Positions 1 through 5,403 of a stretch of DNA of 5,403 bases are shown here, piece by piece. Source of the stretch: an uncultured Lachnospiraceae bacterium (lineage in GTDB: Bacteria > Bacillota > Clostridia > Lachnospirales > Lachnospiraceae). The notes beneath the pieces were generated by a model. That model saw nothing but the letters and a program-made list of their open reading frames with translations. It ran no database searches and was not told the DNA's origin. Within the stretch, counting starts at the first letter, position 1, and each line of letters begins with the position of its first letter. The position numbers and the translations under genes are program-made. Location of the stretch: NCBI GenBank assembly GCA_946631935.1, contig CAMPAP010000067.1, forward strand, positions 1 to 5,403, given 5' to 3'.

Positions 1-2870
1 TCATTTTCAGAGGTATCCGACACACCGGCTGATGTTCCTTCTGCCGGGGAATTATCCTCAGAGGCTCCCTGCATGGATTCCGGCACGGAATCCGGCATTC
101 CTTCTGAGGATCCCTCGGTTTGTGCGGAGGATTCATTTTCGGAGGTTATATCACTGTTTTCTGCACTACCGGACTTATCTTCGATGTCAGATCTTTCTTC
201 TTCATCCGGTTCATCCATTTTATCGGATTCACCTTCTGTTTTATCTTCTGCATCCGGCTTTTCTTCATCAGGCTTCTCTTCACCGGAATCTTCTTCCGGT
301 TTATTGCCTGTCTTATAACCTTCTTCGGTACCATCTACGCCGGGGGTGTCTTCACCTGGCCCTTCATTTTCTGAAGGATCTGCAGAATCCATCTGACCCT
401 TGTTATCTTCAAGACCGTCATCATCCGTATTATCATCTCCGGAATCCGAACCGTCGCTTCCGTCTGATGAATTTGCTCCGTCTTCCGTGCCTTCTTTTCC
501 GTCAGAGGGTTCCTCTGCACCTTTATCCTCCGTTGAAGGTCCTTCACTTTCACCGGAGTTTTCGTTTCCTTCCGCACCTTTTTCTGTGTCGGATTCTGCG
601 TCTTCTCCGGCATCTTTTTCATTTTCGGAAGATTCATTCTCATTTCCCCCGGTGCCTTTTTCACTATCGGAGGGGATATTTTCTTCACCGAAATTATTTT
701 CTTCCGGGGCATCACCTTTTTCGCCTTTGGCAGGCTTATCCTCTTCACCGGAGTTTTTATCTTCTCCCTGCGCACCCTGATCATCGGTGCTGCTATTATC
801 GGAGCTGTTATTACCGGAGTTTTTATTATCGGAGCCCTCCTTACCTTTGTCCGAATCCGAGGTGTCCTTGGGGCCTCTCATGTCTTCATTGTCAACGGCG
901 TGTTTTCCGTAATCGTCCCTGGTATAGGTGACAACGGCATTTCCGTCTTTTTCGCTTACTTTGAGTTCCGACTTCCCTTCCAGTCCGCTTTTGGCAAGGT
1001 CCTGCTTATTTTCAGCAGTAAATTTATCAATATCTTTTCCTTCGGCATCAAGTCCTTTTTTCTTATCCTGAAGTTCGTCAAGGACAGGATCTTTTTGGCC
1101 ATCCGGAGTCACATAATTTCCGTTAGAATCTTTTGTTATGCCGTGGCTGTTGCAGTAATTAACTATATCATCATCTGCCTTGGCTTTTTCGTTTTCATTG
1201 TCAAGCTTCTGACTTTTAAGATCCCTGTCTTTTTTTTCATAGGGCTCGCTGCCGTATCTGGGCATGAAGTTTTTATCGGTCTCCATAAGGGCTTTTTGGC
1301 ACTCGGCTTTTTCACCCCTGAGTCCCTGGTTTTCTTTTCTAAGGCCTTCCTCCCTGCGGTTAAAATCAGCAACTTTAGAATCTTTTGCATCCAGTGCGGA
1401 TTTTAGATCCGTGCCGTTTTGCTTAAGATAATCCTGTCTTGCCTTGGTGATCCCTGCTATATCCGCATTATTTTCGGCAAGCCTTCTGTCAAGCTGGTTT
1501 ATCCTTCCGTTCAGCTCATTACGGGATCTGCAGACATCAGCAGCAGGGCCTGAGAGATGTTCCCCCATTCCCATTTTTCCGCTGTAACCTGAGTCTTTTC
1601 CCGTAAAGGCATTTTCAAATCTGTCGGCATTTGCCCTGGCATCACGGGTAATATCCTCAGTTTTTCTTCCTGCCGCGGTATCAGCAGGCTGCAGACGGCC
1701 CTGAAGGTTATTCGCCCTGTCCCTAAGGTCCGAGATATTGTCCCTTATGCCAGTCATCTTATCTATCTCGGAACCAAGATCATCAGACTGCTTTGACCAC
1801 TTCGGATAGTCCTTTGAACCGGGATCTTCGCTGCGCATTTTTGCATCTACAGCCTGCTTTTGAGCCTTGGCCTGATCTATAGCGGAATTTAACCTGTTTA
1901 CGTATCCGCACCCGTCATCTGCAATATTGTTTTTGGTCTTTGATGTAGTAAAGTGATGGCCGTCGAGTTTTTTTGCATTGTCCTTATAGAACTTTTCCGC
2001 ATCATCAGTAAGAGCTCTCCTGCGGTGTGCTCCGGTATTGGTTTCGAAAGGAGTTCCCTTTTCATTTCCGCTCCTTCCGGTTACAGCCTCACCCAAATTT
2101 TTTACCGTAGAATATGAATCAGGTCCCGCATCCGGCTTTACATCCACACCGCCGTTTCCGTTTTCGTTTATGCTGACTGCTCCGGGAATGCTTACAGATC
2201 GCTGCCCAAGATTTCCTTCTGAAGAAGATACTTTAAAAGGCGAATTTATGGCCCCTGCTGCAGCACCCGGGTCTTTGACCGCTCCATACGCATCACCAAA
2301 GAACCCCGGAGTATCGGTGTTTAATTTATCCAAAGCCCCGTCAGGGATCATATTTTTTGCATCAAGGGATGCGGAAGAAGAAGGACCGTTTCCAAGCCCG
2401 CCATTTATCCTGAAATCATCAAAACCGACGCTTGCTCCGCCGCCCACGGTATGAGCCTCGGCAGATGCAGCGGGCAGGACTGTATTACCTCCTGCCTGTG
2501 CGGATACGCTTCCGCCAAATGCATTAACATTGACATCAGCGATCTTGTGCTCGACTTTGTCCCTGCTTGATCCCATCTCGCCCTTGAATTTAGCGAGATT
2601 TGCTTCTCCTCTTGCGCTTACTTTAGGCAAAAAAGATGTATTGTCATATTCTACGGATCCTTCAACATGACCGATGGAGAGATCGCCTTTTGTGTAGAAG
2701 CCGTTTCTTTCACCATTCCATGATAATTTGCCGTTTGCATCAAATATGTCATAGGAATAGGATGCGGAGGATTTTCTGAGTCTTCCGCTTTCAAGTCCGA
2801 AGGACATGGACTGTGTTGTATTCCTGTGTCCTGCAGATAATTCACCTTCATGACCGAATTTTATAGCCAT
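1..2870 (-). CDS. Giant modular protein with acidic low-complexity tail (at least 956 aa, 3' end outside window)
   Basis: Unrecognised. I read every codon from the ATG at 2870-2868 to the left edge and found no stop, so at least 956 residues are encoded. Residues 1-155 are rich in Gly, Ser and alternating polar/hydrophobic residues (SYSYDIF, GKLSWNGERNGF, GDLSIGHVEGSVEYD), suggesting beta-hairpin repeats. There is no signal peptide. Residues 157-275 are a Gly/Pro/Ser/Asn linker. Residues 277-316 carry GAHRRR and GHHFTTSK (304-311). Residues 323-560 are charged and helical, possibly coiled coil. Residues 620-656 suggest another beta-hairpin (VVTYTRDDYGK). From about 662 the chain is acidic and disordered. 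Only four Cys occur (321, 447, 524, 573). No membrane segment or sortase motif is visible. The layout recalls large modular surface or polymorphic-toxin proteins, whose C-terminal domain would lie outside the window. It follows the DUF2225-like gene by 13 nt. Confidence 0.85.
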   Translation of the reverse strand, partial: MAIKFGHEGELSAGHRNTTQSMSFGLESGRLRKSSASYSYDIFDANGKLSWNGERNGFYTKGDLSIGHVEGSVEYDNTSFLPKVSARGEANLAKFKGEMGSSRDKVEHKIADVNVNAFGGSVSAQAGGNTVLPAASAEAHTVGGGASVGFDDFRINGGLGNGPSSSASLDAKNMIPDGALDKLNTDTPGFFGDAYGAVKDPGAAAGAINSPFKVSSSEGNLGQRSVSIPGAVSINENGNGGVDVKPDAGPDSYSTVKNLGEAVTGRSGNEKGTPFETNTGAHRRRALTDDAEKFYKDNAKKLDGHHFTTSKTKNNIADDGCGYVNRLNSAIDQAKAQKQAVDAKMRSEDPGSKDYPKWSKQSDDLGSEIDKMTGIRDNISDLRDRANNLQGRLQPADTAAGRKTEDITRDARANADRFENAFTGKDSGYSGKMGMGEHLSGPAADVCRSRNELNGRINQLDRRLAENNADIAGITKARQDYLKQNGTDLKSALDAKDSKVADFNRREEGLRKENQGLRGEKAECQKALMETDKNFMPRYGSEPYEKKDRDLKSQKLDNENEKAKADDDIVNYCNSHGITKDSNGNYVTPDGQKDPVLDELQDKKKGLDAEGKDIDKFTAENKQDLAKSGLEGKSELKVSEKDGNAVVTYTRDDYGKHAVDNEDMRGPKDTSDSDKGKEGSDNKNSGNNSSDNSSTDDQGAQGEDKNSGEEDKPAKGEKGDAPEENNFGEENIPSDSEKGTGGNENESSENEKDAGEDAESDTEKGAEGNENSGESEGPSTEDKGAEEPSDGKEGTEDGANSSDGSDGSDSGDDNTDDDGLEDNKGQMDSADPSENEGPGEDTPGVDGTEEGYKTGNKPEEDSGEEKPDEEKPDAEDKTEGESDKMDEPDEEERSDIEDKSGSAENSDITSENESSAQTEGSSEGMPDSVPESMQGASEDNSPAEGTSAGVSDTSEN
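3..842 (-). repeat. Acidic Asp/Glu/Ser/Gly/Asn low-complexity coding region
   Basis: Residues 677-956 of the giant protein. By hand count these 280 residues hold 95 Asp/Glu against 20 Lys/Arg, with one Phe, one Tyr, no Trp and no Cys. Short units recur irregularly: EKG, NSGE, SENE, EEKPD and SDGSDGSDSG. At DNA level, accggagtttttat occurs at 747-760 and 813-826, and tattatcggagc at 794-805 and 824-835. The region is predicted to be intrinsically disordered and strongly anionic. It also explains the long meaningless open frames on the plus strand. Confidence 0.85.
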
Positions 2871-2878
2871 ATTCTAAT

Positions 2879-2882
2879 CCTC
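2879..2882 (-). promoter_or_regulatory. Ribosome binding site of the giant gene, abutting the upstream stop
   Basis: The minus strand reads TGATGAGGATTAGAATATG. The first TGA (2886-2884) ends the upstream gene, GAGG (2882-2879) follows at once, and ATG is 8 nt further on. An in-frame TAG at 2876-2874 rules out any earlier start. The arrangement suggests translational coupling. Confidence 0.8.
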
Positions 2883-2883
2883 A

Positions 2884-3495
2884 TCAGATATCAAGATATC
2901 TTTTTGCGGTCTCTTTAAGTTCGATCCACATCGCTTCTTTATCGGTTAACGCATCCACAAGCCCGCCTTCAAAAGTTTCCTTTGCAAGTTCAAGAACGCC
3001 CTTCGCCTGCTCAAATTCCCCGTCCCTTCTGAGGGCGTCAACGGCAAGGATGGTTTCGGTAAAGGATACTTTTTTCTCAGCTGATGCAAGAAAACATGAT
3101 GCGGATTTTTCTATGAATCTTTTGTTCAGATCCATGTTCTTAAGCTCTAAATAATCATATGCCTTCATGTAGGCAATACCCGCTTCGGTAAAGCTTTCCA
3201 CATGCTCTGAAAGAACCGCGTAAAGGACCCATTTTTTCAGGCCTTCGTCCATATCCTTATCGTTTAAGATATTTTTATATTCATCGGAAGCGATGTACTC
3301 TCTCTCATCTTCGTCTACAGATTTTTCGAAAAGAAATACATATCCGCACTCAGGGCACATATCCACCATGTCAAAAAATTCCTCATAGGAATTAATGAGG
3401 ATCGAATAATTAAAATCAAAATCCCTGCTTGCAGGATCTATGGGAATGCTGACTTTTTTTCCGCAACAGGGACAGGTAAGCTCTCTGTATTCCAC
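2884..3495 (-). CDS. Small zinc-knuckle protein resembling DUF2225 (203 aa, GTG start)
   Basis: Function unknown. Two CxxC pairs (C8/C11 in CPCCG and C47/C50 in CPECG) are spaced to form one zinc site. The second is followed by GYVF. An N-terminal CPxCG, an Asp-rich spacer and then CPxCGY recalls DUF2225 proteins. Residues about 60-203 look wholly helical and charged, with segments such as KKWVLYAVLSEHVE and EAGIAYMKAYDYLELK, and end in KRYLDI. A repeat-helix (TPR-like) fold is possible but not shown. There is no signal peptide or membrane segment, so it should be cytoplasmic. The start is GTG, supported by an AAGGAGA site 7 nt upstream. The TGA stop is 13 nt before the start of the giant gene, whose ribosome binding site abuts it. 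The two are therefore very probably co-transcribed and translationally coupled. A partner or chaperone role for the giant protein is an inference from this spacing only. Confidence 0.85.
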   Translation of the reverse strand: MEYRELTCPCCGKKVSIPIDPASRDFDFNYSILINSYEEFFDMVDMCPECGYVFLFEKSVDEDEREYIASDEYKNILNDKDMDEGLKKWVLYAVLSEHVESFTEAGIAYMKAYDYLELKNMDLNKRFIEKSASCFLASAEKKVSFTETILAVDALRRDGEFEQAKGVLELAKETFEGGLVDALTDKEAMWIELKETAKRYLDI

Positions 3496-3501
3496 TTTGT
3501 A

Positions 3502-3510
3502 TCTCCTTTT
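3502..3510 (-). promoter_or_regulatory. Ribosome binding site that selects a GTG start
   Basis: The minus strand reads AAAAGGAGA, with GGAG 7 nt ahead of a GTG at 3495-3493. No ATG in this frame lies between the site and the first CxxC knuckle, so GTG is the start. The next in-frame Met would cut off the first knuckle. Confidence 0.85.
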
Positions 3511-3532
3511 GAAAAAACGGTAAATAAAACAG

Positions 3533-3572
3533 GAAAAGGCGAAACAGACTTTTTGGCCTGCCCCGCCTTTTC
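3533..3572 (-). terminator. Long hairpin between the two zinc-ribbon genes, probable intrinsic terminator or attenuator
   Basis: GAAAAGGCG (minus strand, 3572-3564) and CGCCTTTTC (3541-3533) form a perfect 9-bp stem. In the minus-strand RNA it continues with three G-U pairs and then CAGGC/GTCTG (one G-U), closing on a CAAAAA loop: about 17 pairs in all. On the plus strand the G-U pairs become A-C mismatches, so the structure belongs to minus-strand transcripts. It starts 23 nt after the stop at 3596. The stem's TTTTC end is followed by CTGTTTTATTT, an interrupted T-rich tail. Only 37 nt separate it from the next start codon, and no clear promoter lies between, so partial read-through is likely. 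Confidence 0.6.
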
Positions 3573-3595
3573 ATTTTTATATCCTTAAATACGGA

Positions 3596-4807
3596 TCACT
3601 TTGACCACTTTTCAATGGCGTAATCCCCGTGCTTTTGAAGATCGTCTATGAGGGAACCCAGTTCGTTCATGGCCATAACGGTATCTTCCCAGGGAAGAAC
3701 TTCGGCAAATCCCACGTCAATGCCTCCGCCGAACAGGTGAGAAAGAACGGACTTCTGGCTTTCTACCGCAATTGCGGGAAGTCCGCCCTTAACTTTGATG
3801 ATCATTGCAAAATTGGGAACAAAGCAGACAACCAGTATGTTGATAAGCATCATCAGAGCTGCAATGACAATAAAAGCAATCATGAGTTTGGCACCGAAAC
3901 CGCTGTCATCGGAATATCTGCTGCTCGATCTATATCTGCTGCTCATTCTGATAGCCACCATGGCTATAAAAAAGCCCGTAACACTGAAAGCCGAACAAAA
4001 CAGTTTAAACCACGGGTGCCTGTAAACCACCACTGTGGGAATGGCCCCTAATATACCGAAAGTGATGCCGAGAAGGATGGAAAGGATCTTAATGGTATCG
4101 GGCTCAAAATCGGCCCCCAAGAGTCCCTGGTAACAGCCATAGAAAAGAATGGCATTTGCAAGGGCAATGACAAGAAAACTTCCGATAAGATTCAGAAGGC
4201 TGAACTTATAATCCTTGCGCATCTCAACGCCTGCAAGTTCATCGATGTTGAACTGATGCTCCTGAAAGATATTTCCGGTAAGAGATGTTCCAGCTGCCCT
4301 GAAAAGCACCCTGCGGTTGGTGACCATAAGACGACCTTCCGCTTTCATGAACTTAAGTCTTGTACGAAGCTTTGCGATGTTGTACTGCTTTACGACTACT
4401 TCCTTCTCTTCGAGCTTTACACAGTCAGGGACAATGGGAACATCATATTCATAGGGATCCACATTGCTTGCAGAGGGCTCGCTTATTCCGGTCTGGTCTC
4501 TGACGGAAGAAACAAGAGCACTGACTGATGAAAAATTGGGTTTCAGTGACTTGATAAAGAAAGGATATTTTTTCCTCTTATTAGGTCTTGCATTGAAATT
4601 AGCAGGCTGAGGTGCTGACTGGAACTGAGGCTGAGGACCTGCCTGATACTGAGGCTGTGCCTGGAACTGGGGCTGTGCCTGAGGCTGGGGCTGCGCCTGA
4701 GGCTGGGGTCCTGCCTGGACATCGGGTACAGGATCCATCTTGGTGCCGCACTCGGGACAAAACAGTGCGTCATCCGGTAACTGATTACCACATTTTACAC
4801 AAAACAT
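3596..4807 (-). CDS. Zinc-ribbon, PH-like domain membrane protein (403 aa)
   Basis: Function unknown. The protein opens with a Cys4 zinc ribbon (C3, C6, C17, C20; CVKCG and CPECG), as in the zinc_ribbon_2 group. A Gln/Pro-rich linker follows (residues 31-68), then a basic stretch (RPNKRKK, 74-80). Residues about 130-200 resemble a bacterial PH-like domain (core EGRLMVTNRRVLFRAAG, 157-173). Four hydrophobic segments lie near 204-226, 239-261, 268-286 and 306-330, so it should sit in the cytoplasmic membrane. Positive residues before the first segment and after the fourth put the ribbon, PH-like domain and short C-terminal tail in the cytoplasm. The acidic loop between segments 1 and 2 would face outside. 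The loop between segments 3 and 4 has four Arg, which is odd for an outside loop. Start is ATG with GGAGG upstream; stop is TGA. It lies 88 nt after glmM and 100 nt before the next gene. A link to membrane or envelope sensing is only a guess. Confidence 0.85.
   Translation of the reverse strand: MFCVKCGNQLPDDALFCPECGTKMDPVPDVQAGPQPQAQPQPQAQPQFQAQPQYQAGPQPQFQSAPQPANFNARPNKRKKYPFFIKSLKPNFSSVSALVSSVRDQTGISEPSASNVDPYEYDVPIVPDCVKLEEKEVVVKQYNIAKLRTRLKFMKAEGRLMVTNRRVLFRAAGTSLTGNIFQEHQFNIDELAGVEMRKDYKFSLLNLIGSFLVIALANAILFYGCYQGLLGADFEPDTIKILSILLGITFGILGAIPTVVVYRHPWFKLFCSAFSVTGFFIAMVAIRMSSRYRSSSRYSDDSGFGAKLMIAFIVIAALMMLINILVVCFVPNFAMIIKVKGGLPAIAVESQKSVLSHLFGGGIDVGFAEVLPWEDTVMAMNELGSLIDDLQKHGDYAIEKWSK
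3914..3944 (-). repeat. Short 18-bp-period direct repeat coding for an Arg/Ser/Tyr loop
   Basis: The 13-mer atatctgctgctc (plus strand) occurs at 3914-3926 and again at 3932-3944, an 18-bp period. It encodes the doubled Ser-Ser-Arg-Tyr unit in the loop between membrane segments 3 and 4 (residues about 289-298), probably a small in-frame duplication. Confidence 0.7.
4604..4717 (-). repeat. Gln/Pro-rich degenerate tandem repeat inside the zinc-ribbon gene
   Basis: Residues 31-68 consist of reiterated units such as QPQAQPQ, QPQFQAQ and QAGPQPQ. At the DNA level these are variants of GGCTGAGGC/GGCTGTGCC motifs, read on the plus strand as repeated cctgaggctg/cctggaactg. The stretch forms a flexible linker between the zinc ribbon and the membrane part. 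Such repeats change length easily by slippage. It also opens meaningless elastin-like and Ser/Arg-rich frames in other registers. Confidence 0.8.
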
Positions 4808-4813
4808 CTTGTT

Positions 4814-4818
4814 CCTCC
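4814..4818 (-). promoter_or_regulatory. Ribosome binding site of the zinc-ribbon membrane gene
   Basis: The minus strand reads GGAGG, then a 6-nt spacer (AACAAG), then ATG at 4807. This strong Shine-Dalgarno match fixes the start directly in front of the first CxxC knuckle. Confidence 0.85.
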
Positions 4819-4840
4819 ATGAAAAATAAATTTATTGCAC

Positions 4841-4874
4841 CTGTATACCGCCTGAAAAACAGACCGTATATCAG
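4841..4874 (-). terminator. Weak candidate hairpin between glmM and the zinc-ribbon membrane gene
   Basis: In the minus-strand RNA, CTGATATAC (4866-4874) can pair with GTATACAG (4841-4848), leaving one bulged A. The interior can add about five pairs, including one G-U, around a TTTTT loop. It begins about 20 nt after the glmM stop. It is followed by GTGCAATAAATTTATTTTT rather than a clean run of T, so it is at best a poor intrinsic terminator and may only be an mRNA-processing or spacer structure. Confidence 0.3.
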
Positions 4875-4895
4875 GAGATCACCTTGGTGAATCCG

Positions 4896-5403
4896 TCAGA
4901 ACATCGTATCCTGTATGAGGGCAGCAAGTTTTTCCGCTTCCATGCGGATCTCGTCCTGATCCTTGCCTTCGATCATGACTCTGACTAAAGGCTCTGTTCC
5001 GGACGGCCTTATAAGTACCCTTCCCTCGCCTGCAAACTTTTCCTCAACAGCTTTAATCGCATCCGCTATCTCGGGATATTCCATGTATTTGTCTTTTTTA
5101 TGATTGGCAACCTTGGCTCCGGCAAGTGCCTGGGGAAGAACATCCATGACCTTTGAAAGCTCGGAAAGCTTTTTGCCGGATTCGGTCATTACTTTAAGAA
5201 GATGCAGAGCGGATAACAGTCCGTCACCTGTTGTATTCTCATCTAAGAAAATGATATGACCTGACTGCTCGCCGCCTAAGGATGCGCCAATCTCTTTCAT
5301 CCTCTCAAGAACGTACCTGTCTCCGACAGCGGTTCTTTCAAGGGTTATGCCGTTCTTTTCACAGGAAAGGGAAAAACCCAGATTACTCATAACAGTGGCA
5401 ACA
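4896..5403 (-). CDS. glmM: Phosphoglucosamine mutase GlmM, C-terminal part (5' end outside window)
   Basis: GlmM interconverts glucosamine-6-phosphate and glucosamine-1-phosphate in the cytoplasm, the step before GlmU in making UDP-GlcNAc for peptidoglycan. About 168 residues are visible of a protein usually near 450. The frame enters from the right edge as V-A-T-V-M-S-N-L-G, a stretch typical of the family, so the Met at 5390 is internal and not the start. The sugar-binding loop GGEQSGH is at 5256-5276. The phosphate-binding loop of the last domain, RPSGTEPLVR, is at 4980-5009. Both are intact, and the protein ends normally at a TGA (4896-4898) about 27 residues after that loop. The catalytic phosphoserine loop and metal-binding site lie outside the window. 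A related phosphohexomutase (PMM/PGM) is possible, but these loops fit GlmM best. Confidence 0.93.
   Translation of the reverse strand, partial: VATVMSNLGFSLSCEKNGITLERTAVGDRYVLERMKEIGASLGGEQSGHIIFLDENTTGDGLLSALHLLKVMTESGKKLSELSKVMDVLPQALAGAKVANHKKDKYMEYPEIADAIKAVEEKFAGEGRVLIRPSGTEPLVRVMIEGKDQDEIRMEAEKLAALIQDTMF

Noticed and set aside
335..784. Lys/Met-rich minus-strand frame of 149 codons
   Set aside because: It is an alternative register of the giant gene's acidic tail, has no ribosome binding site, and the real register is open through the whole region.
32..931. Open plus-strand frame of 299 codons rich in Leu, Arg, His, Tyr and Phe
   Set aside because: It lies exactly antisense to the acidic low-complexity tail. 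Its composition is the mechanical complement of repeated Glu/Asp/Ser/Gly codons, and it shows no domain.
900..1406. Hydrophobic plus-strand frame that looks like a small membrane protein
   Set aside because: Antisense to a Lys/Asp/Glu-rich helical region, where GAA, AAG and GAT read back as Phe, Leu and Ile. It starts at GTG with no ribosome binding site.
3574..3600. Possible minus-strand promoter with a TATAAA -10 box before the GTG-started gene
   Set aside because: No acceptable -35 box sits 16-19 nt upstream (TCAAAG or GTCAAA at best), and the transcript would start at or before the hairpin and so pass through it.
4543..4890. Elastin-like (plus) and Ser/Arg-rich (minus) frames over the Gln/Pro repeat
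   Set aside because: Both are register shifts or the antisense of the Gln/Pro tandem repeat in the zinc-ribbon membrane gene, which has a clear start, ribosome binding site and domains.
5388..5390. ATG at 5390 as the start of the mutase
   Set aside because: The frame continues upstream to the window edge as V-A-T-V, matching the family sequence, and the catalytic N-terminal domains are missing, so this Met is internal.

Overview
The window looks like a piece of a mid-GC Bacillota chromosome, most probably a Clostridia/Lachnospiraceae-type anaerobe. This is an inference from strong GGAGG-type ribosome binding sites, frequent AGA/AGG arginine and GGA glycine codons, and the style of the zinc-ribbon/bacterial-PH membrane protein. 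No rRNA, tRNA, CRISPR or insertion sequence was seen. All four genes lie on the minus strand, so transcription runs from the right edge to the left edge.

In transcription order: (1) 5403-4896 is the C-terminal part of phosphoglucosamine mutase GlmM, the only gene with a firm function; its N-terminus lies beyond the window. (2) 4807-3596 is a 403-residue membrane protein with an N-terminal Cys4 zinc ribbon, a Gln/Pro-rich linker, a PH-like domain and four predicted membrane segments. (3) 3495-2884 is a 203-residue GTG-started protein with two CxxC knuckles and a helical C-terminus, resembling DUF2225. (4) 2870 to beyond base 1 is a very long gene (at least 956 codons, stop not in the window). 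I translated it codon by codon and found no stop. Its product has a glycine-rich, beta-looking N-terminus, a Gly/Pro/Ser linker, a GHH-containing patch, a long charged helical region, and at least 280 residues of intensely acidic, disordered Asp/Glu/Ser/Gly/Asn sequence that runs off the window.

Genes 3 and 4 are only 13 nt apart, and the ribosome binding site of gene 4 abuts the stop of gene 3, so they are almost certainly co-transcribed. Genes 2 and 3 are separated by 100 nt holding a long imperfect hairpin. Its G-U pairs fold only in the minus-strand RNA, so it is probably an intrinsic terminator or attenuator that sets the ratio between gene 2 and genes 3-4. An 88-nt spacer with a weaker hairpin separates glmM from gene 2.

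The most interesting object is gene 4 and its pairing with two zinc-ribbon proteins. It could be a giant surface, effector or polymorphic-toxin-like protein, but it has no signal peptide and its C-terminus is missing, so no function is claimed. No stretch over 300 bases lacks a gene, because gene 4 fills 1-2870.
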